Source: CAVZZG01 sp963779685
GTDB lineage: Bacteria > Actinomycetota > Thermoleophilia > Gaiellales > F1-60-MAGs149
Assembly: GCA_963779685.1 (NCBI GenBank)
Contig: CAVZZG010000003.1
Span: forward strand, 372,001 to 436,000
Direction of reading: 5' to 3'
DNA length: 64,000 nt
Shown here: one piece after another, positions 7,366 through 14,959 of the stretch
Numbering within the stretch: the stretch's first letter is position 1
Layout of the letters: each line of letters opens with the position of its first letter
Position numbers and translations under genes: made by a program
Notes under the pieces: generated by a model
What the model saw: the letters and a program-made list of their open reading frames with translations, nothing else
The model's database searches: none
What the model was told of the DNA's origin: nothing

Positions 7366-8145
7366 GTGCCAGGTCCTCCCGGAAACGCTCTCGACCTGGG
7401 TCCCGTGCAGCTTCAGATGTACCCGGTGTGCGTCATCACCGGTTTGCTCGCCTGGATGCTGATGACGGCGTGGATCTGGCGGCGCGGCGGCGGGGATCCC
7501 ATCGGTGCCATGTGGGTGTGCGTCTTCGCCGCGCCACCTGCGCTGCTGGGCGCGCGCCTCTTCTCCTCAATGACCGACGCGCTGCGCGGCGTGCCGACCC
7601 CGCCGCTCGACTTCTCGCAGGGCGGACTCGGCATCTACGGCGCCCTCGCCGGCGGGCTGGCCGCGATCGTGATCCAGTTGCGGCGCCGGCGCTGGCCGGT
7701 CGGGACGTTCCTCGACTGCGCCGCCCCGGGGCTGGCGTTCGCGCAGTCGCTCGGGCGCTGGGGCAACTGGTGGAACCAGGAGCTCTTCGGCGGCCCGACG
7801 AACCTTCCCTGGGGGCTCTGGGTCGATCCCGCCTACCGGCCGGCCGCGTACCAGGCCTACGACCGGTTCCATCCGCTGTTCCTCTACGAGTCGCTGTTCG
7901 ACCTGGCCGTGTGCCTCGCGTTACTCGGCCTGTTCGACCTGATCCGAGGGCGCTTCCGCCCGGGCGCGGTCGCCGCCACCTACCTCGGCCTCTACGGCGC
8001 GGGCCGGTTCGCGCTGGAGTTCCTGCGGATCGACGAGGCTCCGATGGTCGGGCCGCTGAGGATCAACGCGCTCCTATCGCTGTTCGCGGTGGCGACGTCG
8101 GTCCTGCTCCTCGTCGCGCTCGATCGCCGGCGGCCGGCACGGTAG
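7366..8145 (+). CDS. lgt: Prolipoprotein diacylglyceryl transferase
   Basis: A 259-residue polytopic membrane enzyme that moves diacylglycerol from phosphatidylglycerol to the lipobox cysteine of prolipoproteins, such as the cupredoxin lipoprotein in this window. Family landmarks are GGLGIYGALAGG (about residues 85-96), the signature SLGRWGNWWNQELFGGPT with the conserved Arg, Asn and Glu, and HPLFLYESL. A tyrosine stands where many family members have a histidine in the HGG-type motif. The GTG start follows a -10 hexamer by six bases, so the message is probably leaderless. Length is usual for the family. Confidence 0.93.
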   Translation: MPGPPGNALDLGPVQLQMYPVCVITGLLAWMLMTAWIWRRGGGDPIGAMWVCVFAAPPALLGARLFSSMTDALRGVPTPPLDFSQGGLGIYGALAGGLAAIVIQLRRRRWPVGTFLDCAAPGLAFAQSLGRWGNWWNQELFGGPTNLPWGLWVDPAYRPAAYQAYDRFHPLFLYESLFDLAVCLALLGLFDLIRGRFRPGAVAATYLGLYGAGRFALEFLRIDEAPMVGPLRINALLSLFAVATSVLLLVALDRRRPAR

Positions 8146-8176
8146 CGCCGCGGGCACGCTTCCTGACGAAGCCGGC

Positions 8177-9076
8177 CTAGAGCCGCACGACCGAGACGAG
8201 CAGCTTCTCGCTCTCGGAGTCGATGTGCGCGAACACCTCGATCCACCCCTCGAGGCCCGAGCCGTTGAGCTTCTTCCGCAGCAACTCGTCGATCTGGTAG
8301 ACGCCCGCCGAGTTGTTCATCTCGATCTCGACCTGGATCGGGCGCTCGACGCCGTCGTGGATCGTGACCCGCTCGATGGCCGCCGCCGAGAGCGAGTGGA
8401 TCGACGTGCGGCCCTCCGAGAACGGGATCCGCGACCGGCCCTTCGCCATGTCGAGCGCGTCCGCGACGCGCACGATGCCCGCCTCCAGGCTGAGCGGCTC
8501 GCCGTCCGCGCGGTGCGCGGTGATGCACTGGAGCACCTCGCAGATCACGACCGTCCGCTCGGGCTCCTCGTAGAGGCCATCGAGCAGCTCGGGGAGCTTG
8601 TCGGCGGCCATGAAGAGGCTCCAGTCCTCATGCCCGCGCCGGTGCACGGCCATGCCGACGCAGTGGAACAGCGCGGCGAGCACGACGACCACCTCGGCGT
8701 CCTCGGTGCGCATGCCGTAGTCGCCCTTCATCCCGGGCGTGGCGCCCTTCCGCACGAGGTCGCGCAGGAGCTTCAGCGCGATGTTCGCGACCACCTGCAC
8801 GTGCACCCACGAGTGGTCGTTGATCCGCATCCGCCGGACGGCGTTGACATTCGCCACGTGCCACCAGGCCAGCAGCGAGACGTCGCGGTTGGCGCGGTTC
8901 ACCACCTCGCGCAGCGTGCGGTTGGCGCGAGCCGGTACCCGGATGCGCATCGCGGCCACCGCCTCCGCCGGCGACATGTGGGCGCCGCGCTCGGCCTCGA
9001 CCGATACGCCGCGCTGGCCCGTCTCGGGCGGCTCGAGCTCCGGCTCGACCTCGTCCGGGGCTGGATCGTCCGCCAT
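8177..9076 (-). CDS. HD-superfamily protein with altered HD motif
   Basis: A 299-residue soluble protein. After an acidic, proline-rich N-terminus (1-35) comes an HD-superfamily fold: the first metal histidine in NDHSWVHVQ (His88 or His92), an expected HD pair read here as His138-Cys139 (FHCVGMAVH), histidines at 145 and 188, and the late aspartate Asp207 in VADALDMAKGR. The Asp-to-Cys change at the diagnostic position makes canonical metal-dependent hydrolysis uncertain. The C-terminal 80 residues form an unassigned alpha/beta region. It is divergent from the DNA methylase with a 20-base gap. Substrate unknown. Confidence 0.72.
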   Translation of the reverse strand: MADDPAPDEVEPELEPPETGQRGVSVEAERGAHMSPAEAVAAMRIRVPARANRTLREVVNRANRDVSLLAWWHVANVNAVRRMRINDHSWVHVQVVANIALKLLRDLVRKGATPGMKGDYGMRTEDAEVVVVLAALFHCVGMAVHRRGHEDWSLFMAADKLPELLDGLYEEPERTVVICEVLQCITAHRADGEPLSLEAGIVRVADALDMAKGRSRIPFSEGRTSIHSLSAAAIERVTIHDGVERPIQVEIEMNNSAGVYQIDELLRKKLNGSGLEGWIEVFAHIDSESEKLLVSVVRL

Positions 9077-9082
9077 GCCGCG

Positions 9083-9089
9083 TACCCTA
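9083..9089. promoter_or_regulatory. Bidirectional -10 core between divergent genes
   Basis: TACCCTA reads TACCCT on the plus strand (eight bases before the methylase GTG at 9097) and TAGGGT on the minus strand (seven bases before the ATG at 9076). The whole intergenic space is 20 bases, so both transcripts would be leaderless from one symmetric core. Confidence 0.5.
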
Positions 9090-9096
9090 TCGCACC

Positions 9097-10416
9097 GTGG
9101 CTGTGGTGCCCGAGACGTGGCCGGCGCGCTACCGGATCCACAAGTACTGGTCGCGCAAGCCGTCCGACGAGGTGGCGCGCCGGATCGCCCGCGCCACCGG
9201 GCCCGGCGACCTGGTGGTCGACCCCTTCTGCGGCTCGGGCGTCGCGCCGATCGAGGCGGCGTTGCTCGGGCGCCGCGCCATCGGCATCGACCTCAACCCG
9301 TTCGCCATCCACCTGGCCCGCGCGACGGCGATGGCCGCGGATGCAGACGCGCTGCACGCCGCCGGGCGGCGGGTGCTGGCGGCAGCCGAGGCCGAGGAGG
9401 TGAGGTGGCACGTCAGCCGGTGCCGGCGGTGCGGCGGCGACGCCCGGCTCGCGGGCACCGCGCGGCGCGGTCACGAGACGGTCGCGGTGCTGGTGCGCTG
9501 CGGTCGTTGCGGCCTGCAGCGCGAGCAGCCCGACGCCACCGACCTGGCGCGGAGCCGGGCGTCCGACCTCGCCGGCGACGGCGGTGCGCCGCGGCCCCCG
9601 GTCTTCACCGGCTGGCAGACGCGCAAGCTGCTGCGGGCGGGGATCGGCGACTTCGGCGAGCTGTTCACGGCCCGCAACCTGAGGGCGCTGGCGGCGATTC
9701 GGCGCGAGATCGCGCTGGAAGATGACCCGGCGCTCGGCGCCCTGCTGCAGGTCGCGTTGACCGGGTGCCTCGCGCAGGCGTCGCGGATGATGGCCGACAC
9801 CACCCCGGACGGCGGCGGGGCGTCGTGGAAGATCAACATCTACTGGCTGCCGGAACGCAGTCTCGAGCTCGACCCGTTCCGGTGCTTCGCCAACCGGCTG
9901 CAGCGGGTGGTGGCGGCCAAGCGGGCGCCGGCGCCCGCCGAGCAACCGGCGTTCCACGTCGGCGACGCGCGAAGGCTCACCGACTTCGTCGCCCCCCGCT
10001 CGGTCGAGCACGTCTTCGCAGATCCGCCGTACGGCGGCGAGGGGATCCAGTACGCGGAGCTCTCCGCGCTGTGGTGCGCGTGGCTCGACCCGCCGCTCCG
10101 GCCTGCACTGGATGACGAGATCGGCGAGAACCCGGCCCGGGGTCGTACGGCGGCGGACTTCGCGACCGGGCTCGCCGTCGCGTTCCGCGCGATCCGCGAG
10201 GTGCTCCGCGACGACGGGCTCGTCACGGTCACCTTCGCCTCCTCGCGGCCGGCGTCGTGGGCGGCGCTCCGCGCCGCGCTGGCCGGCGCAGGGCTGCGGG
10301 TCGACTCCGAGTCGGCGCTGGGCCGGTCGGCGCCCAGCCTGACCGGCAGGGTTGCGCGCGGCGCGACGCGCGCGGACGCCTGGCTCGAGTGCCGCCCGGC
10401 CGGCCCGCGACGGTGA
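9097..10416 (+). CDS. Zinc-ribbon DNA methylase, N4/N6 amino type
   Basis: A 439-residue SAM-dependent amino-methyltransferase. The N-terminal YRIHKYWSRKP resembles the entry motif of DUF1156/COG1743-type adenine methylases that carry a zinc ribbon. The SAM motif DPFCGSG is at 42-48, a four-cysteine zinc ribbon has Cys109, Cys112, Cys135 and Cys138, and the catalytic DPPY is at 309-312. It probably methylates an exocyclic amino group in DNA, though some DPPY enzymes act on other substrates. No restriction endonuclease lies next to it. Its stop overlaps the GTG start of the CAX antiporter, so the two are cotranslated. Confidence 0.82.
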   Translation: MAVVPETWPARYRIHKYWSRKPSDEVARRIARATGPGDLVVDPFCGSGVAPIEAALLGRRAIGIDLNPFAIHLARATAMAADADALHAAGRRVLAAAEAEEVRWHVSRCRRCGGDARLAGTARRGHETVAVLVRCGRCGLQREQPDATDLARSRASDLAGDGGAPRPPVFTGWQTRKLLRAGIGDFGELFTARNLRALAAIRREIALEDDPALGALLQVALTGCLAQASRMMADTTPDGGGASWKINIYWLPERSLELDPFRCFANRLQRVVAAKRAPAPAEQPAFHVGDARRLTDFVAPRSVEHVFADPPYGGEGIQYAELSALWCAWLDPPLRPALDDEIGENPARGRTAADFATGLAVAFRAIREVLRDDGLVTVTFASSRPASWAALRAALAGAGLRVDSESALGRSAPSLTGRVARGATRADAWLECRPAGPRR

Positions 10417-11468
10417 CACGCCGGAATCGCACTCTGGTGGTGGCGATCGTCGCGCTCGCGGCGCTCGCCGGCGCGCTGCACACGCTCGGCGCCGACCCGC
10501 TGGTGGTCTTCGCCGTCAGTGCCGCCGCGCTGGCGGGCCTGGCGTGGATCGTGGCGTTCGCCACCGAGGCGGTCGGGTCGCACCTCTCTCCGGCCATGAC
10601 CGGCGTCCTGCAGTCGACGCTCGGCAACCTGCCCGAGCTGTTCGTCGTGGTGTTCGCGCTTCGCGCCGGCGAGACGGTCGTCGCGACGACCTCGATCCTC
10701 GGCTCGCTGCTCGCGAACGCCCTGCTGGTGCTCGGGCTCGTCGTCGTCGCCGGCTGCCGGGCCGCACCGGACGGGGTGATGCGATTCTCGCCGCGCCTGC
10801 CCAACGACACCGCCACCCTGCTGATCCTGGCGACGTTCATCATCGCGCTGCTGGCTCTGTCGAACTCGGCGGGCGACCGCGCGAGCCACCATCAGGAGGC
10901 GATCTCCGCCGTTGGCGCGTGCGTGCTGCTCGTCGTCTACGCGGTCTGGCTCTGGGGATACCTGCGAACGCCCCACGTGACCCAGGGAGCCGAGCACGCC
11001 GGCGCGCCGGATATCGACATGCGGCTCGCGGTCGTCCTGCTGAGCATCGCAGGGGTGGGCGCGGCGCTGGTGTCGGACTGGTTCGTCGCATCGATCACCC
11101 CGGCCGCCGATGCGCTCGGCGTCTCGAAGGCGTTCATCGGTCTCGTCGTGGTGGCGATCGCCGGCAACGCCGTCGAGAACGTCGCGGGCATCTTCCTCGC
11201 CGCCAAGGGCCAGGCGGAGCTCGCGATCAGCGTCGTCAAGAACTCGGTGGGTCAGATCGCGGCATTCCTGTGGCCGACACTGGTGCTCGTCTCGCTCCTC
11301 TTCGACACGCCGCTCACGTTCGTCCTGTCACCGGTCCTGACCGGCGCCCTGCTGCTCACCGCCCTCGCGGTCTGGCAGATCACGGGCGACGGCGAGGCCA
11401 CGCCGTTCGAGGGCGTGGCGCTCGTCGGCCTGTACGTGATCGTCGCGTTCCTCACCTTCTTCGAGTAA
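10413..11468 (+). CDS. CAX-family calcium/proton antiporter
   Basis: A 351-residue membrane protein with about 11 helices in two homologous halves. Each half carries a CAX signature: STLGNLPELFVVVFALRAGE in the first and VVVAIAGNAVENVAG in the second, with the ion-binding Glu in GNLPEL and GNAVEN. It should exchange cytoplasmic cations, usually Ca2+, for protons. The GTG start overlaps the methylase stop in GTGA; an earlier in-frame ATG would give an arginine-rich leader read from the methylase frame and is rejected. The pairing with a DNA methylase has no obvious functional logic. Confidence 0.87.
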   Translation: MTRRNRTLVVAIVALAALAGALHTLGADPLVVFAVSAAALAGLAWIVAFATEAVGSHLSPAMTGVLQSTLGNLPELFVVVFALRAGETVVATTSILGSLLANALLVLGLVVVAGCRAAPDGVMRFSPRLPNDTATLLILATFIIALLALSNSAGDRASHHQEAISAVGACVLLVVYAVWLWGYLRTPHVTQGAEHAGAPDIDMRLAVVLLSIAGVGAALVSDWFVASITPAADALGVSKAFIGLVVVAIAGNAVENVAGIFLAAKGQAELAISVVKNSVGQIAAFLWPTLVLVSLLFDTPLTFVLSPVLTGALLLTALAVWQITGDGEATPFEGVALVGLYVIVAFLTFFE

Positions 11469-11474
11469 CCGCAC

Positions 11475-11480
11475 TAGGCT
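11475..11480 (+). promoter_or_regulatory. -10 hexamer TAGGCT before the PAS-GGDEF-HD-GYP gene
   Basis: TAGGCT ends seven bases before the GTG at 11488, consistent with a leaderless message and favouring that codon over the ATG three codons on. Confidence 0.4.
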
Positions 11481-11487
11481 GAGAATC

Positions 11488-12984
11488 GTGGGCGATATGG
11501 AGCAGTTCCTCAGCGAGTTCGCCGACGAGTTCGGCCTGCATGTCTCGACGGCGGACGTCCGCGACGGCGACCTCGTGCCGTCGTTCGCCGGGCCGGGACT
11601 CCGCCGGCTCCTCGGCGGTGACGCCGCCGGCCCGGGCGCGCGGGCGTGGCGGTCGCAGGTGCACCCTGACGACCTCGCCCGCTACGACGAGGCGGTGGCC
11701 CGCTGGTGCGCCGGCGAGGGAGCCGAGGTGGTGTACCGGCTGGTCGGCCTCGACGGCGTCGCACGCTGGATCCGCGATCGCGGCCGGCCCCGTCACCGGG
11801 GCGAGGCGATGGTCGTCGACAACCTCGCGATGGACATCACCGACGCGCACGAGGCGCTCGCCGCCGTCGATCGCGCCCGGGAGGACGCCGAGGAGCGATC
11901 GCGTCGCGACAGCCTCACCGGGCTCTGGAATCGTCGGCACCTCGTCGATCTGCTCGACACTGGCCTGACGGGCGATCGCCGCTGCGGGCTCGTCCTGGTC
12001 GACCTCGACCACTTCAAGCCGGTCAACGACACGCACGGCCACCGGGCCGGCGACGACGTGCTCAGCGAGGTCTCCGGTCGGATCGGGCAGGCGGTGCCAC
12101 CCGGGCACGTCGCCGGTCGCTGGGGCGGGGAGGAGTTCGCGGTCGTTGCCCTGGACATCGGCGGTCCCGATGAGCTGCGCATGGTCGGCGAGCGGCTGCG
12201 GGCTGCCGTCGGCGGCGCAGGGTTCGTAGTCGGTGCCGAGTCGATCGGGCTGACCGCGAGCGTCGGCGTGGCGGCCAGCGAGCCGGGCGACACCACCGAC
12301 GACCTGTTCGAGCGCGCCGACGATGCCCTCTACCGCGCCAAGCGACAGGGCCGCGACTGCGTCCGCGTGGCCGGTGACGGCCGGCTGGGCGGCGAGGAGC
12401 CCCAGAGCGCCGCCGCCCGCGCCCTCGCGCTGGCCGGCGTGCTGCACGAGCGCTTCCCGCAGATCCACGCCGACCAGGTCTCGCAGCTGGCCGCCGCCAC
12501 CGCACGCGAGCTGGGTCTCACGCGGGCGGCGGAGGAGCGGATCCGGCTGGCCGGCCTCCTGCACGACGTCGGCAAGATCGCCATCCCGGAGTCGATCCTC
12601 AACAAGCCGGGGCCGCTCGACGCGGCCGAGCGTGCGCTGATCGACCGCCATCCGGAGCTCGGCGCCGAACTGGTGCGCCACGTCCCGGGCCTCGAAGGCG
12701 CGGTCAGTGGGATCCGCTTCCACCACGAGCGGTACGACGGCGACGGCTACCCGGACGGTCTGCGGGGTACCCGCATCCCGATCGACGCCCGCATCGTCGC
12801 GGCGGTCGATACCTACTCGGCCATCACCACAGACCGGCCCTACCAGCGGGCGACGTCGCACACCATGGCCCTCGCCGAGCTCCGCAGCTGTGGCGGCAAC
12901 CAGCTCGACCCGGTGGTCGTCGAGGCGCTGTGCCGCGTCGTCGCCCGGGAAGCCAGCAATCTCAGCGAACGCCTCGCCGGCTAG
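11488..12984 (+). CDS. PAS-GGDEF-HD-GYP cyclic-di-GMP enzyme
   Basis: A 498-residue cytoplasmic protein. A PAS-like region (about 30-125, with WRSQVHPDDLARYDE) is followed by a short coiled coil, a GGDEF diguanylate cyclase domain with GGEEF at 213-217, and an HD-GYP phosphodiesterase domain with His359-Asp360 and HHERYDGDGYP at 412-422. No RxxD inhibitory site precedes GGEEF. Both active sites look intact, so it could make and degrade c-di-GMP according to the PAS signal. HD-GYP enzymes may also act on other cyclic dinucleotides. Its stop codon shares bases with that of the convergent small membrane protein gene. Confidence 0.88.
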   Translation: MGDMEQFLSEFADEFGLHVSTADVRDGDLVPSFAGPGLRRLLGGDAAGPGARAWRSQVHPDDLARYDEAVARWCAGEGAEVVYRLVGLDGVARWIRDRGRPRHRGEAMVVDNLAMDITDAHEALAAVDRAREDAEERSRRDSLTGLWNRRHLVDLLDTGLTGDRRCGLVLVDLDHFKPVNDTHGHRAGDDVLSEVSGRIGQAVPPGHVAGRWGGEEFAVVALDIGGPDELRMVGERLRAAVGGAGFVVGAESIGLTASVGVAASEPGDTTDDLFERADDALYRAKRQGRDCVRVAGDGRLGGEEPQSAAARALALAGVLHERFPQIHADQVSQLAAATARELGLTRAAEERIRLAGLLHDVGKIAIPESILNKPGPLDAAERALIDRHPELGAELVRHVPGLEGAVSGIRFHHERYDGDGYPDGLRGTRIPIDARIVAAVDTYSAITTDRPYQRATSHTMALAELRSCGGNQLDPVVVEALCRVVAREASNLSERLAG

Positions 12985-13172
12985 CGCCCGGTGCGCTGGC
13001 CCTTCCAGAACCGGATCGTGTAGGAGACGAGCCAGAGCACGACCACCAGCAGGGCGCTGATCGCGAAGATGCGCGGGATGATGCCCATCGACGGCGGGAT
13101 CAGCCGGTGCCCGAGGAGCACGACCCCCACCGTGAGCACGATCAACCCCGCGCGCTGCAGGCCGATCTTCAT
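12981..13172 (-). CDS. Small two-helix membrane protein
   Basis: A 63-residue protein with two hydrophobic helices (about 8-23 and 31-53) and basic ends. It overlaps the upstream ABC exporter gene by an ATGA and is the last gene of that operon, so it may assist or regulate the exporter. No family is recognised. Its TAG stop overlaps the stop of the convergent GGDEF gene within CTAG. Confidence 0.65.
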   Translation of the reverse strand: MKIGLQRAGLIVLTVGVVLLGHRLIPPSMGIIPRIFAISALLVVVLWLVSYTIRFWKGQRTGR

Positions 13173-14959
13173 GCCACCGCCTCCTTCCAGTCACCGTAGA
13201 GCGAGTGGTAGCGCCCCTGCCGGGCGATCAGCTCGTCGTGCGTTCCCTGTTCGACCACGGCTCCATTCTCCAGCACCACGATCAGCCCTGCACGCCTGAT
13301 CGTCGAGAGCCGGTGCGCGACGACGAACGCGGTGCGTCCCGCGAGCAGTGTGCGGAGCGCGATCTCGATCCGCTCCTCCGTGGCGATGTCGACGCTCGAC
13401 GTCGCCTCGTCGAGGATCAGGATGCGGGGGTCGACCAGCAGCGCCCGGGCGAACGCGAGCAGCTGCCGCTGGCCGATCGACAGCCGTGCGCCGCGCTCGC
13501 CCACCGGGGTGTCGTAGCCCTGCTCGAGACGCTCGATGAAGGCGTCGGCGCCGACGGCCGACGCCGCTGCCTGCACCGCGGCGAGGTCCGCGCCGGGCCG
13601 GCCGTAGGCGATGTTGTCGCGCACGGTGCCGGCGAACAGGAACCCCTCCTGCGGGACGATCGCCATCTGGCGGCGAAGCGAGGCGGTCGCGAAGTCGCGA
13701 AGGTCGCGGCCGTCTACCAGGATGGCCCCCGCGGTCGGGTCGTAGAAGCGGGCGAGGAGCTTGACGATCGTCGACTTGCCGGCGCCGGTGTGGCCCACGA
13801 GGGCGACGGTCGTGCCCTCGGGCACGTCGAGGTCGAGACCGTGCAGCACCTCCCGCCCGGCGCGGTAGCCGAACCGGACGTTCTCGAGACGCACGGCGCC
13901 GGCGATCGCGACGTCCACCGCCTCGGGTGCCTCCGTGAGCTGCGGCTCGACGTCCATCACGTCGAAGATCTTGTCCAGGGCGGCGGTGGCGGCCAGGAAC
14001 GTGTTGTAGAGCTGGCTCAGCTGCTGGACGGGGTCGAAGAAGTTCGCCAGGTACCCCGTGAACGCCACCAGCGTGCCGATGCCGACGTCGCCCTGGATGT
14101 ACAGCCAGCCGCCGTAGCCGAACACGATGGCGGTGCCGAGGTTCGCGAGCAGGCCGACTGCCGGGAAGTAGTAGGCGTTGGAGTAGACGGTGGTCTGGTT
14201 GGCGTCGCGGTAGGCGCCGTTGACCTGGCGGAACTGCTCGAGGTTCGAGTCCTCGCGCCGGAACGCCTGCACGACGCGCACGCCCGACAGGTCCTCCTGC
14301 AGGGTGGCCGTGACCCGGGCGAGGCGCTCCCGCATGCGCCGGTAGGCCCGCGCCGAGTAGTGCCGGAAGACGGCGGTCGCGATCGCCATCAGCGGGAAGA
14401 CGATCATCGTGGCGAGCGCGAGGCGCCAGTCGAGCAGCAGCAGGATCACCGTCGCTCCCAGCAGCGAGAGCGTGTTGGACACGGTCGACGTGACCCCGTC
14501 GGTGACCAGCTGCTGGAGGGCCTCCACGTCGTTGGTGAGACGGCTGATGAGCACCCCGGCGCGGGTGCGTTCGTAGAACCCGATCTCGAGCCGCTGGAGG
14601 TGGGCGTACAGGTCGCCGCGCAGGTCGGTGAGGACCCGCTCGCCAGCCCAGCCGACCCAGTACGTCTGGCCGGCCTGGAGGCCGAACCCGAGCGCGCTGA
14701 CGACCAGGAAGGCGATCACGATCTTCACGAGCGTCGCCGTGTCGCCCTGCTCGATGCCGTTGTCGATGGCGAGCTTCGCCAGGTACGGGCCGGCGAGGCC
14801 GGCTGCGGTGGCGGCGAGCATCGCGAGGATGCCTGCGAGGGCCGTCCCCCGGTACGGACGCGCGTACGAGGCGAGGCGCCGGATGCGGCGCGCCGAGCGC
14901 CGCAGCGGCGTCGGCGCCTCCGGCACCGCGACCGCGTTCATCATGCCCGGGCGACTCAC
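13169..14959 (-). CDS. ABC exporter half-transporter, canonical Walker B
   Basis: A 596-residue half-transporter: six membrane helices (about 30-320) and an ATPase domain. Walker A is GHTGAGKSTIVKLL, Walker B ILILDEATSSVD with the catalytic Glu, and the switch histidine is in VVAHRLSTI. The signature is LSIGQ rather than LSGGQ. This complements its partner, whose signature is canonical but whose Walker B lacks the Glu, as in heterodimeric exporters with one degenerate ATP site. The GTG at 14959 overlaps the partner's stop; two ATGs five and six codons later are alternatives. Substrate unknown; drugs, lipids or peptides are typical. Confidence 0.88.
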   Translation of the reverse strand: MSRPGMMNAVAVPEAPTPLRRSARRIRRLASYARPYRGTALAGILAMLAATAAGLAGPYLAKLAIDNGIEQGDTATLVKIVIAFLVVSALGFGLQAGQTYWVGWAGERVLTDLRGDLYAHLQRLEIGFYERTRAGVLISRLTNDVEALQQLVTDGVTSTVSNTLSLLGATVILLLLDWRLALATMIVFPLMAIATAVFRHYSARAYRRMRERLARVTATLQEDLSGVRVVQAFRREDSNLEQFRQVNGAYRDANQTTVYSNAYYFPAVGLLANLGTAIVFGYGGWLYIQGDVGIGTLVAFTGYLANFFDPVQQLSQLYNTFLAATAALDKIFDVMDVEPQLTEAPEAVDVAIAGAVRLENVRFGYRAGREVLHGLDLDVPEGTTVALVGHTGAGKSTIVKLLARFYDPTAGAILVDGRDLRDFATASLRRQMAIVPQEGFLFAGTVRDNIAYGRPGADLAAVQAAASAVGADAFIERLEQGYDTPVGERGARLSIGQRQLLAFARALLVDPRILILDEATSSVDIATEERIEIALRTLLAGRTAFVVAHRLSTIRRAGLIVVLENGAVVEQGTHDELIARQGRYHSLYGDWKEAVA

